From a virus, in the IMG/VR virus record IMGVR_UViG_3300017776_000001, positions 1 through 64,000 of that record: 64,000 bases of DNA, one strand, 5' to 3'. Under the pieces are notes generated by a model that saw only the letters and a program-made list of their open reading frames with translations, did no database searches and was not told where the DNA came from. A program made the position numbers and the translations under genes. Shown here piece by piece: positions 31,831-43,200 of this stretch. Numbering within the stretch: the first letter of the stretch is position 1; each line of letters begins with the position of its first letter.

Positions 31831-34800
31831 ATGAAAACATATAAGACGGTACACAATTTATCGGATAGATTAGTAAATCTCTTACCCGATTACGTAAGGG
31901 ACGAATCACCCGAATTTGTTGCTTTCTTAGATGCATATTTTGATTTTCTAGAGTCGGACATTCTGACTCTAGAATCTCAAGGTGAACTTCAAACCTTAGG
32001 GTTAGAAGATGGTGGTGGAAGTATCATTCAAGAAACTGAAACTGCTAAACCAACCCCTATGGTGGACAATAAGTTCACTGTATGGGACGGTGCTAATCTC
32101 GACTTATCTAATACTCAACCTTTTGAAGTCGGTGAGTATCTTGTTGGTAAGACATCGGGTGCATTAGCAAAGATAAAAGTAATCAATGATAAGGTCATGT
32201 ATCTAGACATGATTACTGATTACAATTTTAGAGAGGGTGAACAAGTCCTCGGAAGAACCAGTAATCAAACTGGTAAAGTAAAAACACATAGACAGAATTC
32301 TATACTTGCAAATAACAAGTTATTAGATTATTCTGATATCGACAGAACAACAGAAGAGTTTCTTGCATATTTCCAAAAAGACTTCATGCCTTCGATTGAT
32401 TTCTTGATTGAGGCAGACAAGAAACTTATTATAAAACATATTAAAGATTTATACAAGACTAAGGGTACAAAAGAATCCCTAGAGTTCTTGTTCAGAATTC
32501 TTTACAAAGAGAATGCAGAAGTTGTGTATCCTATTGATAACACACTGCATGTATCAGACTCAGGTTGGAAACAAAAGAACTTTATACAAGTTAGAATGGA
32601 TGAACCTAGATTTCAACCACCATCACATGGTAAAATTGTACAAAAGGATTCACTAGGTAATAAGGTTGCAGAAGCTGTAATCGAAGGTGTATTCTTTGAC
32701 CCCAACTCTGAGATTAATTACAAAGTACAAATATCAGATTTTCACTTTGGTGAGTTTACAGTAGATGGTTTGATAGAAGTTGAAAACCGTAAAACTAAAG
32801 AAATACAAACAGGAATACTTAGAGGTGTAATATCAGGTACAACTACAGATGTAGGTTATTCTAATACATTTATACTTGAAGATAACTCAGGGGATTTGTT
32901 ATTAGAAGATGGAACAGGGTTCATTAATGAAGATGACACTCCAACACTTGGTTCACTTTATACATTAACTGATAATGTAATTTTTGAATCAGGTAAAGGT
33001 GATGACGCAACTGATGCTACAGGTCAAGTGGATGGTTTGACATCAGGGTCTGTTACAGAAGTTTATGTATCCGAACAGGGTAGTGGATTTAAGGATGGTG
33101 ACTTAGTTATATTTGATAACTCAGGAACTGGTGGTTCAGGTGCATTAGGTAGAATCGAAGCTGTAGGTGACATTATGTTATCTGAATCAGGTGTACACTT
33201 TGGACACTTCGAATATACTGCAACGTCAGGACAAACAGTGGTATCAGGATTAGATGATAACAATCTATTCATGGCATTCGATGAAAACACTGTAAGAATT
33301 GATGTTAATGGTATAACCAAAACAACAGGGTTCACCATAAATGACAATCTTGATACAATAACATTTACCACTGCATTGAATGGTGGAGATTTTGTAGAAG
33401 TATTTGGACAGTTTAATAGTATACTTGCTGAAGACGGAACACCACTAACATATGATAGTGTAGACGGACTATCTGCACCCACAGGAATTAGAAAAGTAAC
33501 TATACTCAATCAGGGTGCTGGGTACAACTCATTACCAATCGCTGCACCTGGCGGTTACATTTATATGAGTGCAACACACTTATCAGGATTCCAAGTAGGT
33601 GAAACAATTACAGGAGCAGGTGGTGGAACTAGTAAAATCGTCTACATTGATAATGACAGGAATAGATTAGAAGTTCAAAGAAGACCTGAGGATTCAGGGT
33701 CATTTAACACCAACGAAACAATCACAGGTTTACAGTCTACTGCAACAGGTACAATAACACAACACAATGTACCATCAGGAACTAATGCAAAAATTCTTAC
33801 TTACTCAACAACTATAGGTGGGGTTGGTTCACTTCGAATGACAGAAGTGGGTAATAAGTATAACACACATGGTACAATAAAGTCAAGTAGTACTTTCCCA
33901 ATGTTAATTACAGTACCATCAAATGTACTTGCACGTGGAACTACCATTACAGGTAATACAACAGGTGCAACAGGTATTGTTATAGATTACAATACAACAA
34001 CAAGTGTTTTAAAATTTAAAGACCTCACAGGTTATTTCAAAGAAGGAGAACAACTAAACTATAGTGGTGGAACTTCTAAGGTTGCAAAGTTCAATCCTAT
34101 TAGAGCAATGGGTAACTTTGTCGGTGAGGCAATAGAAGATGGAAACTTTGCAAATGACTACGGTTACCTAGATGCATCTGCAATGAACATCTTTGATAGT
34201 AAGTATTATCAAACACATTCATATGTAATCAAGGTTGGTGAATCTATCAACAAATGGAGGTCTATTGTTAAGAACCTCATTCACCCAGCAGGACATATAT
34301 TCTTTGGTGAGGTTGCAATTAGAACAAACGTTAATGCAACTGCAGATGTATATAACAGGACATTCGATAGTACTGAAACAACAAGAGCATTTATACCTAC
34401 ACTTATTATTGGTTCAAAAGTAGATTCAATAGATTTACTATGGGAAGATGAAACATGGAATACAGAAGATGACAATGCAGTTAATAATTATTATCCTGTA
34501 GAACTTGAAGATTCATTAGACGGTAAACTAAAAGCTGAAAGGTATATCAACGGTGTTGTTTATGACAGTGAAAATGATACAAATGTAACAGGTATCATTG
34601 ACCAAATAACAGGTCAAGGATATGTCATAGGTACAGAGATTTCTGAAAGTGATGATAGTTTTGTTTCTAGGGTATTAGAAGTAGAAGCTAAGATTAACTC
34701 AACACACAAAGTGTTTGTCATCATGGAGACTAGAGAAGACGAACTCAATGATGATGTAATAGTATTAAGAGAAGCAGGTATACCGAGTGCAACTACAGAC

Positions 34801-35700
34801 CCAAGAACAGGTAGTGCAATCAAACCAACAACTTATGATATTGTAAGTGTATCAAACCCAGCAGGTGCAAAATCAGGTGCATTTACTGAGGTTGGTGATA
34901 GTTCACATAGAGCAAGACACTTAAACTTGTTTGTCATCAATTCATTTGCATCATCGTTTACACAAGTAGGATTGAGACAAGAGGGTGGTATATCGGGTGA
35001 CATTGCAAAGACATCATTATCACTTGATTTCAATAACAATGAATATCAAACAAGAGAAGACTTAATCACAGGTGGTAGTTTTAGACCATCAGACAAGGGT
35101 AAGGTTATTCAGTTTGATTCATATGCAGAAGAGTTTTTAATAATGGAAGATGGTTTTAAACTGATTCAAGAACCTGTAGATAACTTCTTGGTACAAGAAC
35201 CACCATCAAATGAATTCCAACAAGACCATGTAGACGATGAACAATCATATCCTAATCAATCACATGACCAACATGATGGTGATGGATTACTATTTGAAAC
35301 TGCAACAATCAATACCGATGGAGTTAATATCGGTAATGATAAATGGATATTAGAAGATGCAACACTAACAGTCAGGGATGATTACTTTATCACTGAAAGA
35401 AGTTTAGGTGTATCATCTACAGTTTCAAGTGCAAGATTAGGCCCTACTTTACGAAGTATAAATATAATATCAAATCAAAGAGCATTTGACATAGCATATT
35501 ATATCCATCATTACGGAGATGACGATGGAATATTATTAGAAAATGAAGGTGGAAAGGTTATGGATGAGAGAAGTAATCTCGAAGGACTTAGAGTCCGAGA
35601 CTTAAATGATTACTATTCTTCCTTCTTAGTACCCGATTTTGAGCAAAAAGCAAACAGAAAATCAAATATTACACTTTCTTCCTATGTTAGCTCAGGTTGA
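31831..35700 (+). CDS. gp7-like baseplate wedge initiator (by position)
   Basis: 1289 residues. N-terminus SDRLVNLLPDYVRDESPEFVAFLDAYFDFLES opens a helical domain seen in large wedge proteins of marine T4-like phages; residues 85-150, 570-650 and 700-760 carry repeated small barrels (EYLVGKTSGALAKIKV, GETITGAGGGTSKIV, TTITGNTTGATGIVID). Residues 460-535 hold a fibre-type beta module. The C-terminal part is polar, with repeated I-L-E-D acid strands. It lies between gp6 and gp8 as gene 7 does in T4 (1032 aa). Direct similarity to T4 gp7 was not evident. Confidence 0.7.
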   Translation: MKTYKTVHNLSDRLVNLLPDYVRDESPEFVAFLDAYFDFLESDILTLESQGELQTLGLEDGGGSIIQETETAKPTPMVDNKFTVWDGANLDLSNTQPFEVGEYLVGKTSGALAKIKVINDKVMYLDMITDYNFREGEQVLGRTSNQTGKVKTHRQNSILANNKLLDYSDIDRTTEEFLAYFQKDFMPSIDFLIEADKKLIIKHIKDLYKTKGTKESLEFLFRILYKENAEVVYPIDNTLHVSDSGWKQKNFIQVRMDEPRFQPPSHGKIVQKDSLGNKVAEAVIEGVFFDPNSEINYKVQISDFHFGEFTVDGLIEVENRKTKEIQTGILRGVISGTTTDVGYSNTFILEDNSGDLLLEDGTGFINEDDTPTLGSLYTLTDNVIFESGKGDDATDATGQVDGLTSGSVTEVYVSEQGSGFKDGDLVIFDNSGTGGSGALGRIEAVGDIMLSESGVHFGHFEYTATSGQTVVSGLDDNNLFMAFDENTVRIDVNGITKTTGFTINDNLDTITFTTALNGGDFVEVFGQFNSILAEDGTPLTYDSVDGLSAPTGIRKVTILNQGAGYNSLPIAAPGGYIYMSATHLSGFQVGETITGAGGGTSKIVYIDNDRNRLEVQRRPEDSGSFNTNETITGLQSTATGTITQHNVPSGTNAKILTYSTTIGGVGSLRMTEVGNKYNTHGTIKSSSTFPMLITVPSNVLARGTTITGNTTGATGIVIDYNTTTSVLKFKDLTGYFKEGEQLNYSGGTSKVAKFNPIRAMGNFVGEAIEDGNFANDYGYLDASAMNIFDSKYYQTHSYVIKVGESINKWRSIVKNLIHPAGHIFFGEVAIRTNVNATADVYNRTFDSTETTRAFIPTLIIGSKVDSIDLLWEDETWNTEDDNAVNNYYPVELEDSLDGKLKAERYINGVVYDSENDTNVTGIIDQITGQGYVIGTEISESDDSFVSRVLEVEAKINSTHKVFVIMETREDELNDDVIVLREAGIPSATTDPRTGSAIKPTTYDIVSVSNPAGAKSGAFTEVGDSSHRARHLNLFVINSFASSFTQVGLRQEGGISGDIAKTSLSLDFNNNEYQTREDLITGGSFRPSDKGKVIQFDSYAEEFLIMEDGFKLIQEPVDNFLVQEPPSNEFQQDHVDDEQSYPNQSHDQHDGDGLLFETATINTDGVNIGNDKWILEDATLTVRDDYFITERSLGVSSTVSSARLGPTLRSINIISNQRAFDIAYYIHHYGDDDGILLENEGGKVMDERSNLEGLRVRDLNDYYSSFLVPDFEQKANRKSNITLSSYVSSG

Positions 35701-35703
35701 TTG

Positions 35704-35711
35704 TATAAATA
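35704..35711 (+). promoter_or_regulatory. Late promoter TATAAATA
   Basis: A perfect box; expected +1 about 35717, leaving a 22-base leader with GGAG (35725-35728) before ATG 35739. Drives gp8 and the genes beyond. Confidence 0.8.
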
Positions 35712-35738
35712 GTTTATATCAATTGGAGATTTTAAAAA

Positions 35739-37193
35739 ATGGCAGCTATAATTACAGAAAAGTTTAGGATTAATAATGCTAAACAATTTAAAGAAGATTT
35801 TGGGGAAGCAGGTTCCTCAACATACCTCTTTATAGGACGACCTTATCTTTGGGGAACAGATGATACTGTAGAAACCCCAATCAATGCGATTGGAGATGAG
35901 ATTGATGCTTATGAAGATATGGTTTCACTTAAAAAAGTGAACACTGCAGACGTATCACACGGTCTTGCAAGAAGAGATTGGACATCAGGTACAATCTATG
36001 ACGAATATGCACACGATTATTCATCATCAAACACAGCTCCTTCAGGTGCAACAGGTTTGTATGATTCAAAATTCTATGTTATCACAGATGAATACAATGT
36101 ATACAAGTGTATTAGAACTGGAAGAAACACTTCAGGTACTGCAGTTGCATCAACTGTAAAACCAACAGGTGTTGACCCCGACAACCTAGTAGCAACAACA
36201 GATACTGGTGCTGGTTCAGGTAGAGGATACCTTTGGAAATACATATACACTGTAAGTGCATCAGATGTTATCAAATTCGTAACAAACGATTTTATCCCAG
36301 TTAAAACATTGGGAGCTCAAACAGAAGTAAACGGAGAGACAGGACTCGGTTCAGCTGCCGGTGACGATGGTTCTGCTCAATGGGATGTTGAAAACAACGC
36401 AGACGATGGTGAAGTACTACACGTCAGAGTCACTAATGGTGGTTCAGGTTACACTAATGGTACATACACAAGTGTTCCTATCAAAGGAGATGGTTCAAGT
36501 GGTACATGTACAGTTGTTGTAGCTTCAAATGCAATCAAATACGTCACAATAACAAACGAAGGAAGTGGTTACAGAAGAGCATCAATTAATATCGGTGATA
36601 TCTCAGGTATCGGTTCAGGTTCAGGTGGTTCATTAACACCAATCATATCTCCAATTTATGGTCATGGTGCAGACCCAGTTTCTGAACTAGGTGGAAACTA
36701 TGTAATCGTCAACTCTAGATTAGAGTTTGCAGAAGGTGAGGGAGATTTCCCAACAGACAACGATTTTAGAAGAATCGGATTAGTTAAAGACCCATTCGAA
36801 GATGGAACAACAACAGTTGCAACTGCACCTACACTAGCTGCATACGATAAGATAACACTATCGAGTGTATCAGGTCTTGCAATTGACGACATCATTAGAA
36901 ATGCATCATCAGATGGTGCTGGTGTTGCAAACGGAAGAGTCGTATCAATCGACACAACAAATAAAATAGTATCTTACTTGAAAGTTGCAAATAATGATAA
37001 TACATATCATGCATTCTCAAGTACAAATACAGTGTTTGTCGGTTCAGGTACAATTGGTACAGTATCGGCAGTTGATGAAAACTATCCCGAAGTTGAAAGA
37101 CATTCAGGTAATGTTACCTACATTGAAAACAGGGGTGCAGTATCAAGAGCTGCAGACCAAATAGAAGACATTAAACTCATTATTGAGATGTAA
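35739..37193 (+). CDS. 8: gp8 baseplate wedge protein
   Basis: 484 residues (T4 gp8 is 334). ITEKFRINNAKQFKEDFGE, STYLFIGRPYLWGTDDT and WTSGTIYDEYAHDYSS, then FYVITDEYNVYKCIR and GRGYLWKYIYTVSASDVIKF are typical of gp8 in marine T4-like phages. It is longer than T4 gp8 owing to Gly/Ser-rich beta insertions in the second half (NGGSGYTNGTYTSVPIKGDG). A peripheral wedge component with its own late promoter. Confidence 0.9.
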   Translation: MAAIITEKFRINNAKQFKEDFGEAGSSTYLFIGRPYLWGTDDTVETPINAIGDEIDAYEDMVSLKKVNTADVSHGLARRDWTSGTIYDEYAHDYSSSNTAPSGATGLYDSKFYVITDEYNVYKCIRTGRNTSGTAVASTVKPTGVDPDNLVATTDTGAGSGRGYLWKYIYTVSASDVIKFVTNDFIPVKTLGAQTEVNGETGLGSAAGDDGSAQWDVENNADDGEVLHVRVTNGGSGYTNGTYTSVPIKGDGSSGTCTVVVASNAIKYVTITNEGSGYRRASINIGDISGIGSGSGGSLTPIISPIYGHGADPVSELGGNYVIVNSRLEFAEGEGDFPTDNDFRRIGLVKDPFEDGTTTVATAPTLAAYDKITLSSVSGLAIDDIIRNASSDGAGVANGRVVSIDTTNKIVSYLKVANNDNTYHAFSSTNTVFVGSGTIGTVSAVDENYPEVERHSGNVTYIENRGAVSRAADQIEDIKLIIEM

Positions 37194-37235
37194 TCAAGTT
37201 CTTAGAACTTTAAACTAAAATATTGGTAGAAATTT

Positions 37236-40200
37236 ATGACAGAGAAGACAGACCTTAATGTAACCCCGTATCACGATGATTTTTCTGAAGACAAGAAGTT
37301 TCATAAAGTATTATTCCGTGCTGGGAGACCATTACAAGCTAGAGAATTAACTCAGTCTCAATCTATATTACAGAATCAAGTCGAAAGATTTGCTGGACAT
37401 ATATTTGAGGAAGGGTCTCTTGTGGATGGAGCTCAAACAGACGTAGTGTATGATTACGGTTATGTAAAGGTTGATAATGTCAATCCGAACAGTGTTGGTG
37501 GTTCAGTTTCTACATACTTAGATTCATTTAAAGACAAATACATTCAGGGTAAAACTTCAGGTGCAGTTGCAAGAGTATACTTAACAGTTGCAGAAACATC
37601 TGATGACCCAACAACTCTTGTTGTAAAATACTTAGCAGGTGGAACAGATTCATCAAACTCTTTTTACTTTGATGCAAATGAAGAATTAGAAGAAGTAAAT
37701 GTTGATGAGAATGGTAACCCAACATCTGCAAGTAATAATAATGAATTCAAAGTGCAAACAATTGATAAAAGTCCAGTTGGTCGTTCATCCGTTGCAAGTA
37801 TCACAGAAGGTGTAGTATATCTTAGAGGTTTCTTTGTAAAGGTTGACGCTGCACAATTAATTTTAGAAAAGTATTCAGGACAACCATCATATAGAGTTGG
37901 TTTAGATATCTCAGAACAATTAATATCTTCTGCAGATGACGACTCATTATTAGACAATGCACAGGGAACAACAAACGAAAACGCACCTGGCGCAGACAGA
38001 TTTAAGATTCAAACAACTTTTGTTAAGAAGTTATTGGATACAACAGATGATACTAATTTCATCGAATTATACAGAGTAGTAAATGGTACCACAGAACTAA
38101 AAGTATCTTCTGCAAATTATAGTAATTTTGAAAATTCACTTGCAAGAAGAACATACGACCAATCAGGTGACTTTACAGTTAGACAGTTCATTCCAACTCT
38201 CAGAGAACACTTACAAGAAAATGACAACCTAGGATATTACACTGCATCACAAGGTGGAGATGTTGGTAAGTTCGTATTACAAGTTTCGCCAGGCAAGGCA
38301 TATGTCAGAGGACATGAAATTGATAAGATAGGTACAACACCTATATCATTACCTAAAGCAAGAACAGTTGCAGAGTTATCAGGAACATCTACTTCTGCAA
38401 GACTTGGTAACTATTTAAAAGTAACTAACATTCATTCAGTCCCCGAGTTTGGTAATGAGGGTGGAGAAGATTCACTAAAACCAAATCACTTAATTAAATT
38501 ATATGATAGTACAGTTTCATTAGGGACTGAACCATCAAGTGGTCAAATCGGTTTTGCAAGAGTACGAAACTTTGATGAACTAGAGAGTGTTGATGTAGAT
38601 AACAATAAAGTACTAGACCCTACATCTAAACATGCATTATACCTATTCGACATTAAGATGTTTACCAAGATTGGTATTACTGCATTATCTAATGCAAGTC
38701 CAATAAATGTTGGTGATAGAGTAGATGACACAGTAACAGGAGCTCATGGTATAGTAGCAGACGTTGACTATTCTAATGACTTTATTTTAGTTCATGACGT
38801 ACAGGGTACATTTGTAGTTGGTAATACTATTCAAAGTACAGGGTCTACTAACACAACATATAACAATGCTATTGCATCTGTTAGAAATTATAACATCGAT
38901 AGAGTGAGAGGTGTATCACAAACACCTAGTAATGCAAGTAGAGAAAAATTTACTGGTAATGTAATAGTCGATGGTGTAAAGGTTTTATCAGGAACAGTAT
39001 CACTTACAGCAGGTAGTGATACTGTAGTTGGTTTTGGAACAAGATTCCAAGACGAATTGAAAGAGGGTGATGTTATAGTCAACCCTATTGATGGTGGAGA
39101 ACACATTGTACAAACAGTTGGTGGTGCAACATCCGTTACCCTTACAGCTAATGTAGGTAGTGGTAAAACTTTCCAAGGTAATGTTACACGAAGACGAGTT
39201 AAGTTATACGACCAAAACCAAACTGCAAATATTTTTGCATTCAGTAGAGATTTTATAAAATCATTTACACCCGATAGTTGTCAAGTTAGAAGACAGACAA
39301 CAGTCGAAGTAGCTAGTCAGGCATTCACTATATCAGCAGGTTCAGGAAATACGTTCCCAGCTATTACTGCATCAAATGTAAATCAATTTGTTGAGATGGC
39401 AGTTATCGAACAATCATCAGGTTCACCAACATACTTAAATGGTGACGTATTAGACCCAAGAGATTTCTTCACTAGTTTATCAGGAGATAGTAGTACACTA
39501 TCATTTGGTAGTCTTGCAACTGCAAATAACGGTGCAATTTTAAAAGTATCATATACAGTTAACATCGGTTCACCTGTTCAAAGAGATAAAACATTAAGAG
39601 AAGGTAAGATGTTAAAAGTCGGTTCTCCTTCTTCACAAAATAGTTTTTACGGAACTGGTTATGACGACAAAGAAATTTCATTAGGTCTTGCCGATGTATT
39701 TAAAATCAGAGGAATATATGAGGCAGAGGATGGAAGTAATCCTTTACCCCCTAGTGCAACTATTGACCAATTAAATGCTGGAATACCTTTTGTAGATAAA
39801 GAGATTATTAAAGGTCAGACAACAGGTGCAAGAGCAAAAATCATTAACTACGCAGGTGATGATAATACAACATACTTCTACTATTTGTCAAGTACACAAT
39901 TCAATTCATCAGAATCTGTAGTTGGAGAGACATCTACTGCAACAGGAACATTATCGAATGTGTCATCAGGTAGTAAAGAAATTAAGAACAGATACTTCTT
40001 TGATGATGGTCAAAGAGATGGTTTCTATGACTATGCAAAATTACAATTGAAGCCTGGTGAACCAGCTCCAAACAATTCAATACTAATTGTATTTGATTAC
40101 TTTACACATGGTGCTGGTAACTTCTTTGATGTGTCATCATATGACAACCAAGTTTCTTATCAAGAGATTCCAAAGTATATACCAAACAAAGTAGACCTAG

Positions 40201-43200
40201 GTGGTTTAGAACCCGATGGTCAATTTGAGTTATCAGATGCAGTTGACTTTAGACCAGTAGCAGACCAGTTAATTGGTCTCTCAGGTTTTCCAACACAAGA
40301 CATAGACCCAACAGATTCAAATCTAGTAGACATTAGTGATAGTTCTACAGGTATTACTGCAGCTCCATTTAAATATGAGAGTACAGGATTTACTGCATCT
40401 GCATTAGATGTACCAGTAACGAATAGTGCAATTCAAGGTGACATTACTTTCTATGTACCTAGAATCGATAAAGTATTCTTACATAAAGCTGGTAACTTCC
40501 AAGTAAATAGTGGTGTACCATCTTTATCACCAACTAAACCAAAGGTCATGGATGATGCAATTGAAATGTTTGAATTGTTCATTCCACCGTTTACTGCAAA
40601 CCTAAAGAAAATTAAGATTAAGAGTATCGACCATAGAAGATATACCATGAAGGATATCGGTAGGATACAAAACAGAGTTGCAAACCTAGAAAGACTTACA
40701 ACACTATCTCTCTTAGAAAGAGATACACAAAACATGCAAATCCAAGATGCAGACGGATTCGATAGATTCAAATCAGGATTTGTTGTTGATTCATTTAAGG
40801 GTCATGGTATCGGTGATGTTTCTCATCCTGATTATGGTGTTGCAATTGATACTAAACTAGGTACACTTAGACCACAAGTTTACACTTCATTCTTTGACTT
40901 AGGTCTAAATGAAGCTTCATCATCTAGTTATCAGAAGACTGGTGATTTACTAACACTACCATATTCAGAAAAGACATATGTAAATCAAGATAAAGCATCT
41001 AGAACAATTAATGTCAACCCATATAACGTATTTGCATTTATCGGTAACCTTAAGTTATCTCCAAATTCAGATGTATGGAATGATTCAGAAAGATTACCCG
41101 AAGTTAGAATTAACAGAGAAGGTAACTATGATGCAGTATTAGCTGAGAATACAAACTCACTAGGTACTGTATGGAATGCATGGCAAACAACATGGGTCGG
41201 TGAACCTAATGTTGTAAATGAAGAAGTTGTTTCATCAAGGCCTGGTTCATGGTCAGGAGACCCAGCACAAGGTGGTGAATGGATACCTGGCGAAGATGTT
41301 ACAAGAGTTATTACAGAAACACCCGAGACACAAACAAGAAATGGTGTTAAGACTACAGTAGTCGAAGATTTTGTAGAAGACAGAAGAGACAGGATTGTAA
41401 GTGTAAGTATTATACCTTTCATCCGTTCTAGAAGAGTAGAACTAGATGCACAAAACTTACAACCGAATAGAAAACACTATGTGTTCTTTGATGGTATTAA
41501 CGTCAATGCACATGTTACACCTTTCAGTTCAACATTCGGAGACGGTGGTGCAACTGCAAAAGGAACTGTAATTAAATCAAACAGAAATGGAAGACTTCGT
41601 GCATATTTTGATATACCAAATAACAATGCACAAAGATTCCCAACAGGTCAAAGAGAAGTCAAGATAACTGCAAGTGAAAGTAATCTTTCTAATCCACCTT
41701 CTTATGCAAGTAATGTATATCAGGCACAAGGATTATTGCAGTCATCACAAACAGAAATTATATCTACAAAGAATGGTAGAGTTATTAGAGAAAATCTAAC
41801 AGCAGGTAGAAGTATTGAAAGGTCAGGAGAGTTCTTTAACAGAACTGCAACCGATTTGGATGCACCTCCATTACCACCAGTACCACCAGCTGAAGACCCA
41901 CCATTACCACCTCCACCACCTCCGCCGCCTGACCCACCACCACCAATCGTGACACCACCAGTGGATGAGGCACCAATTATTCCAAATAATATATTTGATG
42001 TCCCCGATGTATGGGAGTTCAGAGGATGGCAAGACCCATTAGCAGAATCTTTCTTAGTAGAGAGTCGTGGTGGTATGTTTATAACATCTATAGATTTATA
42101 CTTTAATACTAAAGATGAAAGTTTACCAGTAACAGTTGAAATTAGAAACATGGTAAATGGTTACCCTGGCCAGATAGTACTTCCGTATTCAGAAGTAACT
42201 AAAAATCCTAATCTGATAAACATCTCAGAGGATGGTTCAGTTGCAACTACATTTACATTTGATTCACCAGTATATGTTGAAGAAGGACAAGAATATTGTT
42301 TCGTAGTATTATCAAACTCTAACAAGTATGAAACATTCATTTCAACTATGGGTGAAGAAGACATTAAAACTGGTCAATTGATATCAGGACAACCGTACGC
42401 AGGTTCATTATTCAAATCACAAAATGCATCAACATGGACTGCAGAACAAACACAAGACCTTAAGTTCCATATGAAAACTGCAAAGTTTGATACAACAAAA
42501 ATTGCAAACATTATATTTGAGAATGGTGATTTAGAAAATGATACACTACAAGTTAACCCTATTCAAACAACATCAGGTTCAAGTAATGTTAAGGTTTATC
42601 ATTATACACATGGTATGTATGATGCAACATCAAATGTAACTTTATCAGGTATACAAGGTGATAGAGAAAACGGTGTAACAAATATAGGTGAAGGAAGTGC
42701 AACATTATTATCAGGGGCATTACCTTCAAATAGTACTTACAATGATATTGCAACTACATCTAGTGGAAGTGGAACTGGGTGTAAACTCAAGTTCGTAGTA
42801 GCTGGTGGTGCAATATCAGATATAGAAATTCAAGATTGTGGTAGTAATTATAGTGTCTCAGATACTTTAACTGTAACAAACTTGGGTAGTACAACTAATA
42901 GTATACAGATTAATATTGATGCTGTAACAGATACTATCGGTGGAGTACCAATTAATCTATTAAATAAAACACATACTGCAATTGCAAATCCAAAACTAGA
43001 CAGTTACGAAGTTGTTGTAGATTGGGATTCAACAGATATTGACGGTGCATCTGCACCATCTGTGTCATCATCTGTGGGTGGAGGAACATCAGTAATAGGT
43101 ACAAGAAACTATTACTTTGATTCAATCCACACAATGATTCCATCATTGACATTGAGAGATACAAGATTAACATGTAACTTACAATTGTGTGCAATGAATT

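Noticed and set aside
37194-37235. AAGTTCT-T-AGAACTT inverted repeat as a terminator
   Set aside because: Loop too small for the full stem, AT-rich, and no T-run follows.
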